Shown piece after piece: positions 42,396-51,533 of a DNA stretch of 64,000 bases. The stretch is from DATFQE01 sp963733845 (GTDB lineage Bacteria; Actinomycetota; Thermoleophilia; Gaiellales; Gaiellaceae): the NCBI GenBank assembly GCA_963733845.1, contig CAVTEM010000007.1:248001-312000 (forward strand). The letters run 5' to 3'. The notes beneath the pieces are model-generated. The model worked only from the letters and a program-made list of their open reading frames with translations, was not told where the DNA came from and did not search any database. The first letter of the stretch is position 1. Every line of letters begins with the position of its first letter. Both the position numbers and the translations under genes were made by a program.

Positions 42396-42872
42396 TTAGC
42401 CCACGCCAGGAGCGGGCGCATACTCGCCCAGGAAGTCCGGGCCGATGATCTGCTGCTCGACCGCCGCCTGACCGATGTAGCACTGCCACGTCCGGCCGTC
42501 CGAGTCGAGCGAGCGGCAGCCGCCGTTGACGTGTTTCGTGGCGTCGACGGTCGGCTCGACTGTCCCCTTCAAGTCGGCCACCTCGGGGTTCTCGATCGGC
42601 TTCGTCAGCACGCAGTGGAACTCGACGTCCTGCCGGACCACCGTGCACTGCGGCTCGGTGCCCTGGAGCATCCTCGTGCCGGCCGGGAGGCTCGCAGCCA
42701 CCTCGTCCGTGCTGATCAGCGCCGAGGCGGCCAGGGCGAGGCCCGGGACCGCGACGGCGAGCGCCGCCGCGACCAGCAGCAGCCGGCGCGTGCGCGTTCG
42801 CTTCCGCTGCGCCAGGTCCCGCCCGACTGCGCCCTCGAGCGTGTCTCCCAGGGTCGAAAGCTCCGCGTTCAT
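42396..42872 (-). CDS. Membrane-anchored partner protein of the ECF sigma factor
   Basis: This 158-residue protein has a short cytoplasmic segment (MNAELSTLGDTLEGAVGRDL), a Lys/Arg-rich stretch, one membrane helix (LLLVAAALAVAVPGLALAAS) and an outer domain with four Cys (QCTVVRQDVEFHC, GGC, WQCYIG). The small size, the single helix and the ATGA overlap with the ECF sigma gene suggest an anti-sigma factor or a sigma-linked envelope sensor. It lacks the zinc HxxxCxxC motif of classical anti-sigma factors, so that role is inference. Confidence 0.65.
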   Translation of the reverse strand: MNAELSTLGDTLEGAVGRDLAQRKRTRTRRLLLVAAALAVAVPGLALAASALISTDEVAASLPAGTRMLQGTEPQCTVVRQDVEFHCVLTKPIENPEVADLKGTVEPTVDATKHVNGGCRSLDSDGRTWQCYIGQAAVEQQIIGPDFLGEYAPAPGVG

Positions 42873-43406
42873 CGTGTCGCCTCCTTCGTCCTCAGCAGCC
42901 GGGCGCGCAGGGCGGCCAGGCCTCGGTGAACCCGCACGCGGGCCGCGCCGGGCGTCGTCCCCACCGCCTCGGCGAGCTCCGCGTACGACAGGTCGTGGAC
43001 GACGCGGAGGCCGACCGCCTCCTTCAGCTCGGGCGCGAGCTCGGCCAGCGCCTCGTCGAGGCCGTCGAGCCAGACCTCGCTCGGCTCGGCGCGATCGGCC
43101 TCGGCCAGGATCCCGAGCCGGTCGCGGGCGCTCTGCTCGAGCCGGTGCCGGCGGACGGAGCCGACGAGGAGATGCCTCGCGATCCCGTACAACCACGGGG
43201 CCGCCGAGCCGTCGGCGAGATCCCGGAAGCGGCCGCGCGAGAGCCACGCCTGCGCAAACGTCTCGGCAGTCAGGTCGAGCGCGGCCTCCGCGGTCGCGCG
43301 TCCGCCCGAGGTGGAAGCGGTGGATGCGATCGGCGTGGCGGTCGTACAGCACACGGAACGCATTCGCGTCCTCGGCCGCGATCAGCTCGGCGTCGGTCTG
43401 CGTCAT
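42869..43406 (-). CDS. RNA polymerase ECF sigma factor (sigma-70 family), one frameshift
   Basis: The N-terminal segment (AELIAAEDANAFRVLYDRHA, DRIHRF) and the rest (ALDLTAETFAQAWLSRGRFR, PWLYGIARHLLVGSVRRHR, then LRVVHDLSYAELAEAVGTTP and ARVRVHRGL) are in different frames. The join is near 43295-43315. Region 2 and region 4 are both complete, so the protein would be a normal ECF sigma factor of about 178 residues. It overlaps the membrane partner gene by 4 nt (ATGA), which suggests coupled expression. Confidence 0.82.
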
Positions 43407-43457
43407 CTACCAGGTAGATGGCGCGGGGCGCCAGAATCGTTACGGCTCACCCGCGCG

Positions 43458-43463
43458 TAGGAT
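43458..43463 (+). promoter_or_regulatory. TANNNT -10 box (TAGGAT) upstream of the epimerase gene
   Basis: TAGGAT is followed by 9 nt and the GTG at 43473, with no ribosome site. Confidence 0.45.
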
Positions 43464-43472
43464 ACGGCGCTC

Positions 43473-44379
43473 GTGCGAGCGGTCGTGACAGGGGGAGCGG
43501 GCTTCGTCGGCTCGCACGTGGCGGAGGCGCTGCTCGCGCGCGGCGACGAGGTGCACGTCCTCGACAACCTGTCGACCGGCAGCCGCGAGAAGGTGCCCGA
43601 CGGCGCGGAGCTCCACGTCGGCGACATCCGCTCGGACGCCGCCTCGGTCTTCGAGCGCGTGCGGCCCGAAGTGTGCTTCCACCTGGCTGCCCAGGCCGAC
43701 GTGAACACCTCGGTGGCGAAGCCCGACTTCGACGCGGAGGTGAACGTCGTCGGCACGGTCCGCCTGCTGGAAGCGGCGCGAGCCGCCGACGCGAAGATGG
43801 TGTTCACCTCGACGGGCGGTGCGATCTACGGCGAGTGCGCTGCGCCCGCCCGCGAGGACCGGGAGCGCCTGCCGATCTCGCCGTACGGGGTCTCGAAGCT
43901 CGCCGGCGAGGAGTACCTGGCCGGCTGGAACCGGCTGCACGGGACGAGTCACGTCGCCTTGCGGCTCGCGAACGTCTACGGGCCCCGGCAGGAGGCGACG
44001 CTCGAGGGCGGCGTGGTCGCGATCTTCTTCGACCGCATGGCCGCGGAAGAGCCGGTGCGGATCTTCGGCGACGGCGAACAGACTCGCGACTTCGTCTACG
44101 TGCGCGACGTCGTGGACGCCGCGCTCGCCGCGGTCGACCACGCGGGCGGCGTGCTCAACGTCGGGACCGGCGTCGAGACCTCGATCAACGAGCTCTTCGC
44201 CACGTGCGCGCGGGTCACCGGCTACGCGCGCGAGGCGGAGCACGAGCCGGCGCGGCGCGGGCGACATCCTGCGCAGCGTGATCGACCCCGGGCGCGCTCG
44301 GGCGGAGCTCGGCTGGGCTCCGCGACGGACGCTCGAGGACGGCCTGCGCGAGACCTGGGCGTCGAGCTCGGGCGACTGA
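43473..44379 (+). CDS. NAD-dependent epimerase/dehydratase, UDP-glucose 4-epimerase type (one frameshift)
   Basis: This SDR-family sugar-nucleotide enzyme has the NAD-binding motif GGAGFVGSHVAEALLARGDE, a catalytic SPYGVSKLAGEEYL (YxxxK), and NVYGPRQEATLEGGVVAIFF. The last 40 residues (GDILRSVIDPGRARAELGWA, PRRTLEDGLRETW) are in another frame; the break is near 44255-44270. If joined, it has the normal length of about 302 residues. It supplies activated sugars for surface polysaccharide. The membrane methyltransferase-like gene starts 3 nt later. Confidence 0.82.
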
Positions 44380-44381
44380 CG

Positions 44382-44885
44382 TTGTCGCGGCTGCGCGCGG
44401 CGCTCGGCAGCCTCGTCTTCCTCGTGGTCGCGCCGGGCGTCGTCGGGGTCCTCTTCCCGTGGCTGCTCACCGGTTGGGATGCCGAGTCGTTCCCCTGGCC
44501 GCTGCGCGTCGTCGGGATCGGGCTGATCGTCGCCGGCGCGGCCGCGCTGCTCGAGGCCTTCGGCCGCTTCGTCGTCGAGGGCCTCGGGACGCCGGCGCCG
44601 GTCGCGCCGCCTGACAGGCTCGTCGTCGGCGGCCTCTACCGCTACGTCCGCAATCCGATGTACCTCGCGGTCGCCGCCGTGATCGTCGGACAGGCGCTCC
44701 TGCTCGGCCGCCCCGTGCTGCTCCTCTACGCGGCCGCGTTCGGCGCCTGCGTCGTCGCGTTCGTGCGCTGGTACGAGGAGCCCACGCTGCTCCGGGAATT
44801 CGCCGAGGAGTACGAGACCTACCGGCGGGCGGTGCCTGCCTGGCTGCCACGGCGAACGCCATGGCAGCCTGACGGCCTCGACTAG
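44382..44885 (+). CDS. Isoprenylcysteine carboxyl methyltransferase-like membrane protein
   Basis: This 167-residue protein has about four membrane segments. Its conserved C-terminal region includes GGLYRYVRNPMYLAVAAVIV and RWYEEPTLLREFAEEYETYR, ending in PAWLPR. It matches the ICMT/PEMT family of integral membrane methyltransferases. The substrate in bacteria is usually unknown. A TTG start at 44382 is inferred, 3 nt after the epimerase stop. Confidence 0.8.
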   Translation: MSRLRAALGSLVFLVVAPGVVGVLFPWLLTGWDAESFPWPLRVVGIGLIVAGAAALLEAFGRFVVEGLGTPAPVAPPDRLVVGGLYRYVRNPMYLAVAAVIVGQALLLGRPVLLLYAAAFGACVVAFVRWYEEPTLLREFAEEYETYRRAVPAWLPRRTPWQPDGLD

Positions 44886-45175
44886 TGCTTCGACGTGCCC
44901 GAGCTGACCACGAGGTGGACGCGCGCGCCCGCGGGTAGCCGTCGCCCAGGCGCCGGCCGCTGGGCCAGCACCCGCCGCCGCGGGACGACCACCGAGCCGA
45001 CGCGCACGATCCGGCCGACCCGGCACCCGCCCGCCTGGACGAAGATGCGCGCCGAGATCAGGCGCTTGCCCACGACCTTGGGCACGACGCACCGCTGCGG
45101 GCGCGGCGAGGCGCTCACCGGGAAGGCGAGCGCGACGGCCACCGCGCAGGCTCCGACGACCCAGATGTGTCGCAC
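44882..45175 (-). CDS. Small secreted single-PASTA-domain protein
   Basis: This 97-residue protein has a signal peptide (HIWVVGACAVAVALAFPVSA) and one PASTA domain (CVVPKVVGKRLISARIFVQA, GCRVGRIVRV, VLAQRPAPGRRLPAGARVHL). PASTA domains bind peptidoglycan or muropeptides and are usually attached to kinases or penicillin-binding proteins; a free secreted copy is unusual. Two Cys could form a disulfide. GTG start with GGAGGG just upstream. The Ser/Thr kinase at 58800 lacks PASTA domains. Confidence 0.75.
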   Translation of the reverse strand: MRHIWVVGACAVAVALAFPVSASPRPQRCVVPKVVGKRLISARIFVQAGGCRVGRIVRVGSVVVPRRRVLAQRPAPGRRLPAGARVHLVVSSGTSKH

Positions 45176-45208
45176 AGCCCTCCGAGGCTAACGGAAGGAA
45201 CGTGCGCG

Positions 45209-45763
45209 GTGACAGCGAATCCGGCCCGCGCGATGGAGCACTCCCACCCACTGCCGGCCTTCGACGCCGTCCGCCCGTGGCGCACGGCCACGCTCGTCGC
45301 CACCGCGATCGCGGCCGGCGAGCTCGTCCTCCTCGTGCTGATCGGGATCGCGCTGCTCGGCAATTCGCTCTCCGAGCGCGCGGACAAGGCCGCTGCGGCC
45401 AGGCTCGCGGTGCCGGCGCCCAAGAAGGCGACGACACAGCCGTCGCCGATCAAGTTCACGGCGGCGAAGAAGCCGACGCTGACCCGCGAAGCGACGACGG
45501 TCACGATCCTGAACGGCAACGGCCGCCAGGGCGCGGCGGCCGCCCGGGCCGGCCTGGTCCGGCAGCACGGCTACACGGTCGGCGCGGTCACGAACGCGCC
45601 GAACACCGGCTACACGCGCTCGATGGTCATGTACCGCGGCCGCTTCCGCCCCGAGGCGGTCCGACTCGCGAAGGACCTCGGGATCAAGATCGTGACACCG
45701 CTCGACGGGCTCTCGGCGAGCACGCTCGAGGGCGCGCAGGTCGCGGTCATCGTCGGGGCGTAG
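45209..45763 (+). CDS. Membrane-anchored LytR C-terminal (LytR_C) domain protein
   Basis: This protein of about 184 residues has one membrane helix (AGELVLLVLIGIALLGNSLS) and an extracellular LytR_C domain (TVTILNGNGRQGAAAARAGL, then YTRSMVMYRGRFRPEAVRLA). LytR_C domains accompany LytR-CpsA-Psr cell-wall ligases in Actinobacteria. The catalytic LCP domain is absent. The GTG at 45209 has GGAAGGAA upstream; an ATG at 45233 is possible. Confidence 0.78.
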   Translation: MTANPARAMEHSHPLPAFDAVRPWRTATLVATAIAAGELVLLVLIGIALLGNSLSERADKAAAARLAVPAPKKATTQPSPIKFTAAKKPTLTREATTVTILNGNGRQGAAAARAGLVRQHGYTVGAVTNAPNTGYTRSMVMYRGRFRPEAVRLAKDLGIKIVTPLDGLSASTLEGAQVAVIVGA

Positions 45764-45767
45764 CCGC

Positions 45768-45957
45768 CTAAGCGGCTTTCCCGGACGGGAGCCGCGCAAC
45801 GACGCGCGCCTCGTCGGGCTCGGCGTCCAACACACGGACGTCGGCCAGAGGACGCGGCGGGAACATCGGTCGGAACTCCGGCTCGGGCACGCGCTGCGGC
45901 TCGCGACCAGGCCCCAACCAGCGTGCGGGCCAGGGCGAGGGCGGAGAAGACGCTCAT
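45768..45957 (-). CDS. Possible small protein, frameshifted
   Basis: An ATG at 45957 begins MSVFSALALARTLVGA. After a frame change near 45905 a plausible coding sequence follows (GREPQRVPEPEFRPMFPPRP, LADVRVLDAEPDEARVVARL) to a stop at 45768. The combined product would be about 64 residues. Support is limited to codon bias and the clean acidic C-terminus. Confidence 0.35.
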
Positions 45958-46003
45958 GTCGCCAAGCTACGAACCGGCCGCTCGCGCTGCCAGCGGGATT
46001 CCC

Positions 46004-48733
46004 CTAGACCTGCCTCTCGAGACCCTCGCCGTCCGGGAACAGGCGCGAGAGCTCGCTGCGCGAGCGCACGTCGAGCTTCCCGTAGATGCGGGTGAGGTGG
46101 CCTTCGACCGTCGCTTCCGCAAGCATGAGCTCCTGCGCGATCTCCCGGTTCTTGCGCCCGCGGGCGACCAGCGCCGCGATCCTGCGCTCGGCCACGGTCA
46201 GCTCGCCGGAGCCGCGGCCCGGCGCCGAGCGTTCGAGCTCCGCGGCGGCGGTGGCTTCCCAGAGCACCGCGCCCATCTCCCCGAAACGGCGGCGGGCGTC
46301 CTCGAGCGCCGTGGCGGCGAGGGTTCGCCGGCCCGCGCGCAGGAGCGCCTGGCCGAGCGCCAGGGTCGCGCGGGCGGCGTCCGGGCGATGGCCGAGCTCG
46401 TCGAAGCTCCTCGCCGCGCGCTGCAGGCGCGGGGCCGCCTCGTCCGTGTCGCCCTGCGTGAGGAGCAGCAGCCCCCGGCTGCGCTCGGCGGCGGACCGCG
46501 CCCAGGCGCTCCCGACCCTGTCGGCCTGCAGCTCGAGCCGCTCCAGGAGCGTCTCGGCCTCGGCATCGCCGCCCGTCCGCGCGAGCGCCTCGACGGCATC
46601 CGGCAGCACGGGATAGAGACCCGGGTGCGCGATCCCGATCTCCGCCAGCAGCTGCGCGGCCCCGACCAGCTCGTCGCGCGCTCCCTGCAGGTCGCCTTCG
46701 GACAGCGCGAGCAGGCCGAGCACGCGCCGCGACGCCACGACGTCGAGGCGCTCGCCCACACGCAGCGCCCGCGTGAGCATCCCGTCGACGGTCTCGCGCG
46801 CCTCGTCCGCACGGCCGAGCCACGCCTGCAGGAGCGCGAGCGGGTACGGAAAGGCCCGGACGCCGTAGCCGTCACCGGCGTCGCGAGCCGCCTCGAGCCC
46901 TTCGCGCACGAGCTCCTCGGCGGCCGCGAAGTCGCCGGCCGCACACTCGAGCAGGGCGAGATCGTAGAGCCGGTAGGGGCGCTGGTCCTCGGCGCTCGAG
47001 TCCTTGTCGTCGCGCAGGGAGCGGGCCGCCTGGAGCTCACCGGCCCAGCGCCGCTGCTTCGAGAGCAGGATCCGCGGCCGCCACGAGAGCGGTGCCCTGC
47101 CGAGCTCGTCCTCGCGCCCCACCGCGCTCGCCATCACGTCCGGGCGGGGCCGTCCCGCGATCGCCTCCAGGTGCGCGAGGCAGCTCTCGGCGAGGAGGAG
47201 CGTCTCCAGGTCGGGCTCGTGCTGCCGCTGCAGGATGGCGAGCGCCTGCTCGGCCGATTCCAGCGCTCCGGCGAGCTCGCCGGCTCCGAGAAAGCGCACA
47301 AACGCGAGCTCCTGAAGTACCCGGGAACGCAGTGCGTCATCCGAGCCCGCGTCCGCCAGCGCCCGCTCGAGGGCTGCGATGCTCGCCGCGGGATCGTCCG
47401 CTTCGAGGTCCGAGTGCTGGATCAGGGCCGTGGCACGGGCCGGCCCGGAGGGAAGTCCGGCGATCAGCCGGTCCGAGAGAGCCACCGCACTACCGACCTC
47501 ACCGGAGCGGGCGAGATCCTCGATCTCGAGCACCGCTCGCGTGAGCGCAGCCTCCGTGTCGGCCGCGGGTGTGAGCCGCAGACTGTGCCGGGCGAGCTCG
47601 GCCGCGACGTCGAAGGCGCCTCGGGCATGCGCGCGGCGGGCGGCTGCCTCGAGCAGGTCGGCGATCGGGCCGTCCGCCTCGACGGTCGAGAGTGCGAGGT
47701 GGCGCGCTCGCACGTCCTGGTCGCGGGTGCGGCTCGCGAGGCGACCGTGGAGGCTCTGGCGCTCGAGCGGGCCCAGGCGCGCGTAGACGATCGAGCCGAC
47801 GAGCGGGTGGGCGAAGCGGACGACGTCGTCCTCGACGACCAGCAGCTCGTACTCGGCGGCCGTGGGGAGCAGCGCGTCGACGTCGGCATCGGGAAGCGCT
47901 TCCTGCAGCTCGGCCGTCGTCGCACGGCCGAGAGCCGAGGCGGTCTCGAGCAGCGGCGTGAGCTCGGGCGGCGCCGACTCCACCCGTCCGGCCATCGCGG
48001 CCGGCAGCGACTCCGGAGGCTGCACCGCCCCGGTGAGGCCCGGCAGCCGGTCCCAGCTCGCGAGGCCGCGCGCGAGCTCGAGCGCGAACAGCGGGTTGCC
48101 TCCCGACGCGTCGTGGATCCGCCGCAGCGCGGGCCGGGAGATCGAGGCGACCGTGCCCTCGAGCATCCTGCGGAGAGCGCGCAGTCCGAGCGGGCCGAGC
48201 TCCACCACGTCGAGGCGGGTGGCCGGAAGGCCCGCCGCCGGCTCTCCTCCCGGCCGCGCGGTGGCGAGCACGCCCACCCGCTCCTCCTCGAGGTGCCGGA
48301 ACGCGTAGCCGAGCGCGCGGGCCGACGCCGAGTCGAGCCACTGCGTGTCGTCGATCGCGACGACGGTGGGCCGGCTCGCCGCAAGCCGCCGGAGCGCGCC
48401 GAGGACGGCGCGGCCCCGGGCGAGCAGGTCGTCCTCGGCTCGAAGCGAGTCGGTGTCGAGCTGGTCGCGCTCGAACAGGTCGACCACGCCCCCGAGCGCC
48501 ACGGGCAGGTCCTCCTCGGCCGGCCGCGACACCAGGACGGTGAAGCCCGCCTCGCGACAGCGCTCGATGCCGTAGCGCCAGAGCGTCGTCTTGCCGATCC
48601 CGGCCTCGCCGCACAGGAGCAGCGCGCATGGACCGTCCGCGAGAGCCGCCGCGAACGCTTGCAGGCGATCCTGCTCCGCAGCGCGGCCGACGAGCTCGAC
48701 GCCGCCGCCGACCCCTGCGGCGGGCCGTGTCAT
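46004..48733 (-). CDS. LuxR-family transcriptional regulator with AAA ATPase (tandem copy 2)
   Basis: This 909-residue protein has VELVGRAAEQDRLQAFAAAL, Walker A GEAGIGKTTLWRY (near residue 43) and Walker B VVAIDDTQWLD. A TPR region follows, and the LuxR helix-turn-helix LTVAERRIAALVARGRKNRE, then EATVEGHLTRIYGKL. It is closely similar along its whole length to the next gene (for example the R(Y/F)FRxLxxE segment after Walker B, and SGGNPLFALELARGL compared with SGGNPLYAIELARNA). Its ATG overlaps the neighbour's stop (ATGA), so they are co-transcribed paralogues. No frameshift occurs in either gene. Confidence 0.88.
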   Translation of the reverse strand: MTRPAAGVGGGVELVGRAAEQDRLQAFAAALADGPCALLLCGEAGIGKTTLWRYGIERCREAGFTVLVSRPAEEDLPVALGGVVDLFERDQLDTDSLRAEDDLLARGRAVLGALRRLAASRPTVVAIDDTQWLDSASARALGYAFRHLEEERVGVLATARPGGEPAAGLPATRLDVVELGPLGLRALRRMLEGTVASISRPALRRIHDASGGNPLFALELARGLASWDRLPGLTGAVQPPESLPAAMAGRVESAPPELTPLLETASALGRATTAELQEALPDADVDALLPTAAEYELLVVEDDVVRFAHPLVGSIVYARLGPLERQSLHGRLASRTRDQDVRARHLALSTVEADGPIADLLEAAARRAHARGAFDVAAELARHSLRLTPAADTEAALTRAVLEIEDLARSGEVGSAVALSDRLIAGLPSGPARATALIQHSDLEADDPAASIAALERALADAGSDDALRSRVLQELAFVRFLGAGELAGALESAEQALAILQRQHEPDLETLLLAESCLAHLEAIAGRPRPDVMASAVGREDELGRAPLSWRPRILLSKQRRWAGELQAARSLRDDKDSSAEDQRPYRLYDLALLECAAGDFAAAEELVREGLEAARDAGDGYGVRAFPYPLALLQAWLGRADEARETVDGMLTRALRVGERLDVVASRRVLGLLALSEGDLQGARDELVGAAQLLAEIGIAHPGLYPVLPDAVEALARTGGDAEAETLLERLELQADRVGSAWARSAAERSRGLLLLTQGDTDEAAPRLQRAARSFDELGHRPDAARATLALGQALLRAGRRTLAATALEDARRRFGEMGAVLWEATAAAELERSAPGRGSGELTVAERRIAALVARGRKNREIAQELMLAEATVEGHLTRIYGKLDVRSRSELSRLFPDGEGLERQV

Positions 48734-51501
48734 TCGGACTCGTCGGTCGAGACGTCCACGCCCCCGGAGTGGACGAGCCCGGCGAGCTCGCTGCGCGAGC
48801 GGATGCCGAGCTTGCGGTAGATCCGGGTCAGGTGGGCCTCGACGGTGGCGAGGCTCATGAAGAGCTCCTCGCCGATCTCTCGATTCTTTCTGCCTTCCGC
48901 CACGAGACCGGCGATTCGGCCCTCGGTCGGCGTCAGCTGGCCGGCCGCGCGCCCGGGCGCGACACGTTCGAGCTCGTCCACGGCGCGCAGCTCCCAGAGC
49001 CGAGCACCCAGGTCGGCGAAGCGGCCCCGCGCCTCGGCGAGCGCATCGGCCGCGCGCGTTCGTTGGCCGGCACGGAGCAGTGCCCGGCCGAGTGCGAGGG
49101 TGGCTCTCGCCGCGTCGGGCCGGTATCCGAGGCCATCGAGCAGGCGTGTGGAAGCCTCCAGCGTCGTCACGGCGCTCTGCGCGTCGCCCTCCGCCAGGAA
49201 GAGCAGGCCGCGGGCGCGCTCCGCGGCGGCCGCGGCCCATGGACTGCCCACCGCGTCCGCCTGCCAGTCGAGCCGCTGGAGCAGCGGCCGGGCCGCCTCG
49301 ACGTCGCCGAGGGCCAGCAGCGCCTCGACGGCGTCCGGGAGCGCGGGGATCGCTCCGGGGTGCCCGACGCCCATCTCCTCGAGCAGCCGCGCGGAGGCGG
49401 AGAGCTCGCTCGCGGCCGCGTCCGGATCGCCTTCCGACAGCGCGAGCAGGCCGAGCACGCTCCGCGCTCGCGCGATGCCGGGCCGCTCGCCGCGGCGAGT
49501 GGCCCACTTCAGCCGCTGCTCCGCCGCAGCGCGCGCCGCGTCGGCGCGGCCCAGCCAGGCGTTGGCCAGCGCGACCGGATACAGGAGCCAGGCCTCGACG
49601 TGTTTGTCCTCGGCGTCCTGCGCCGACTCCAATCCGCGCCCGGCGAGATCCCGCGCCTTGCCGAAGTCGCCAGCCGCGCAGTTCGCCAGCGCCAGGTCGT
49701 ACAGGCGATAGGAGCGCAGGCGTTCGTCCCGCGAGCGCGCCGCGTCGGCGAGCGCGGCGTCGAAGAGCTCGACCGCGGTGTCGAGCTCGCCGGCCCAGAG
49801 GAGGTTCTTTCCCAGCAGCACCCGAGGTCCCGCCCACAGCACCGGCCTGCCGATCTCCTCCTCGAGTGCCACGGCGCGGGCCATGCGCTCGGGCCTCGGC
49901 GTGCCGGCGAAGGTCTCCATGAACGCGAGCCCGGCGCCCGCGAGCATCTGCAGCCCCGGATCGCCCGCCTCGTCGGCGATCGCGAACGCCTCGTGCGCGC
50001 AGCCGATGCCGCTGCGCAGGTCGCCGAGGAAGACACCACGTAGCCAGCCGAGCCGGTCGAGCACGCGGCCGCGCAGGAGCTGATCGTCGCGGGCGTCCTC
50101 GAGCGCGCGCAGCAGCAGACCCTCGCTGCGCTGGAGGTCGTCGTCCTCGAGCTGGGCGAGCTGCACGAGCGCCTCGGCACGACCAGGGCCCGGAGGGAGG
50201 CGTGCCAGCAGCTCGTCGGCCAGGCCGAGCGCCCGGCTCACCTCGCCGGCTGCGGCCAGATGCTCGATCTCGCCCAGAGCACGGCGCCGCGAGTCGTCGG
50301 GAGCCTCCGCCGGAGTCAGCCGCAGGCTGTGGCCGATGAACTCGGCGGCCAGGTCGGAGGCCCCGCAGCGGCCCGCCCGCTCGGCGGCCTCCTCCAGCAG
50401 CTGCGCGACCTCGGCGTCCGGACCGTCGGTGGAGAGCGCGAGATGCCGGGCGCGGACGTCCGCGTCCCCTGCCAGGCCCGCGAGGCGGGCGTGGAGCGCG
50501 CGCCGGTCGATCGGGCTCATGCGGCCGTACACGGCCGACGCGACGAGCGGGTGCGCAAAGCGGACGTCGAGGTCCTCGTCGACGATGAGGAAGCCGTGCT
50601 GGACAGCGGTCGGCAGCAGCTTGTCCACCTCGGCGTCGCCGAGCGCAACCCGGAGCTCCTTCAGCGACGTCGAGCCGAGCGCGGACACGGTCTCGAGCAG
50701 CGGCAGCGGCTCCGGAGGCATCCGCGCCAGCCGCGCCGCGATCGCGTCCTGGAGCGAGACGGGCATCGGCAGCGTTCCGGTGGCGAGGAGGGTTCCGTCC
50801 TCGACCGCGGCGTTGCGCGCGAGCTCGATGGCGTAGAGCGGGTTGCCGCCCGAGACCTCATGGATCCGGCGCAGAGCGGCCCGCGAGATCGTCTGCGCCT
50901 CGGCGCGCAGAACCTGCCGCAGTGCGTCGAGGCCGAGCGGCCCGAGCTCGAGGATCTCGACGCGGCCCGGGGGAAGGCTGGCGGCCGCGGCGAGCCGGTC
51001 CTCCTCCTCGGCTCCGAGGCGCGAGGCGGCGAGCAGGCCGATCGGCTCGGCGTCCAGGCGCCTGAACGCGTAGCGCAGCGCGCGCGCCGACGCGGAGTCG
51101 AGCCACTGAACGTCGTCGACCGCGACGACGGTCGGTCCTCCCGCAGCCAGGCGGCGCAAAGTCTCGAGCACCGCTCGTCCGCGGACGAGCGGATCGTCGT
51201 CGTCGCCGAGCGCGCCCGCGTCGACGGGCACGTGCTCGAGCAGGTCGACCAGCCCTACCAGCGCGAGCGGCATCTCCTCCTCGGCCGGCCGGGTGACGAG
51301 GACGTTGAAACCCGCGCGTCGGCAGCGCTCGACCCCGTAGCGCCAGAGCGTCGTCTTGCCGATTCCGGACTCGCCGCGGACCGTCAGCGCACGGGCACCG
51401 TCACTCAGGGAGTCGGCGAACGCGTCGATTCGCGCTCGCTCGGGCGCGCGACCCACGACTCGGGTTGAGCGGACGGCATGCAGGGCGACGGCATCGCCCA
51501 C
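48730..51501 (-). CDS. LuxR-family transcriptional regulator with AAA ATPase (tandem copy 1)
   Basis: This 923-residue protein has STRVVGRAPERARIDAFADS, Walker A GESGIGKTTLWRY, Walker B VVAVDDVQWLDS, a TPR region, and the LuxR helix-turn-helix LTPTEGRIAGLVAEGRKNRE, then LATVEAHLTRIYRKL. The GTG at 51501 was chosen because a perfect TATAAT lies 7 nt upstream, which indicates a leaderless message. The longer frame to 51774 runs back through a neighbouring gene. It arose with its downstream neighbour by tandem duplication. Confidence 0.88.
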   Translation of the reverse strand: MGDAVALHAVRSTRVVGRAPERARIDAFADSLSDGARALTVRGESGIGKTTLWRYGVERCRRAGFNVLVTRPAEEEMPLALVGLVDLLEHVPVDAGALGDDDDPLVRGRAVLETLRRLAAGGPTVVAVDDVQWLDSASARALRYAFRRLDAEPIGLLAASRLGAEEEDRLAAAASLPPGRVEILELGPLGLDALRQVLRAEAQTISRAALRRIHEVSGGNPLYAIELARNAAVEDGTLLATGTLPMPVSLQDAIAARLARMPPEPLPLLETVSALGSTSLKELRVALGDAEVDKLLPTAVQHGFLIVDEDLDVRFAHPLVASAVYGRMSPIDRRALHARLAGLAGDADVRARHLALSTDGPDAEVAQLLEEAAERAGRCGASDLAAEFIGHSLRLTPAEAPDDSRRRALGEIEHLAAAGEVSRALGLADELLARLPPGPGRAEALVQLAQLEDDDLQRSEGLLLRALEDARDDQLLRGRVLDRLGWLRGVFLGDLRSGIGCAHEAFAIADEAGDPGLQMLAGAGLAFMETFAGTPRPERMARAVALEEEIGRPVLWAGPRVLLGKNLLWAGELDTAVELFDAALADAARSRDERLRSYRLYDLALANCAAGDFGKARDLAGRGLESAQDAEDKHVEAWLLYPVALANAWLGRADAARAAAEQRLKWATRRGERPGIARARSVLGLLALSEGDPDAAASELSASARLLEEMGVGHPGAIPALPDAVEALLALGDVEAARPLLQRLDWQADAVGSPWAAAAAERARGLLFLAEGDAQSAVTTLEASTRLLDGLGYRPDAARATLALGRALLRAGQRTRAADALAEARGRFADLGARLWELRAVDELERVAPGRAAGQLTPTEGRIAGLVAEGRKNREIGEELFMSLATVEAHLTRIYRKLGIRSRSELAGLVHSGGVDVSTDESE

Positions 51502-51508
51502 GCCATCG

Positions 51509-51514
51509 ATTATA
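51509..51514 (-). promoter_or_regulatory. Consensus TATAAT -10 box for the tandem LuxR regulators
   Basis: TATAAT on the minus strand, 7 nt before the GTG at 51501, with no ribosome site. The -35 region is not consensus, so an activator or a relaxed promoter is likely. It lies 20 nt beyond the stop of the aminotransferase pseudogene. Confidence 0.6.
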
Positions 51515-51533
51515 GGAGCGGCTTTGAATCGGG

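Noticed and set aside
43473..44885. A 470-residue fusion of epimerase and membrane methyltransferase
   Set aside because: The two share a frame only because of an indel near 44260. The epimerase's true C-terminus is in another frame and ends at 44379, 3 nt before the methyltransferase start.
46004..49837. 1277-residue extended form of the downstream LuxR regulator
   Set aside because: The N-terminal extension is a shadow frame of the tandem paralogue. The domain start and ATGA overlap support 48733.
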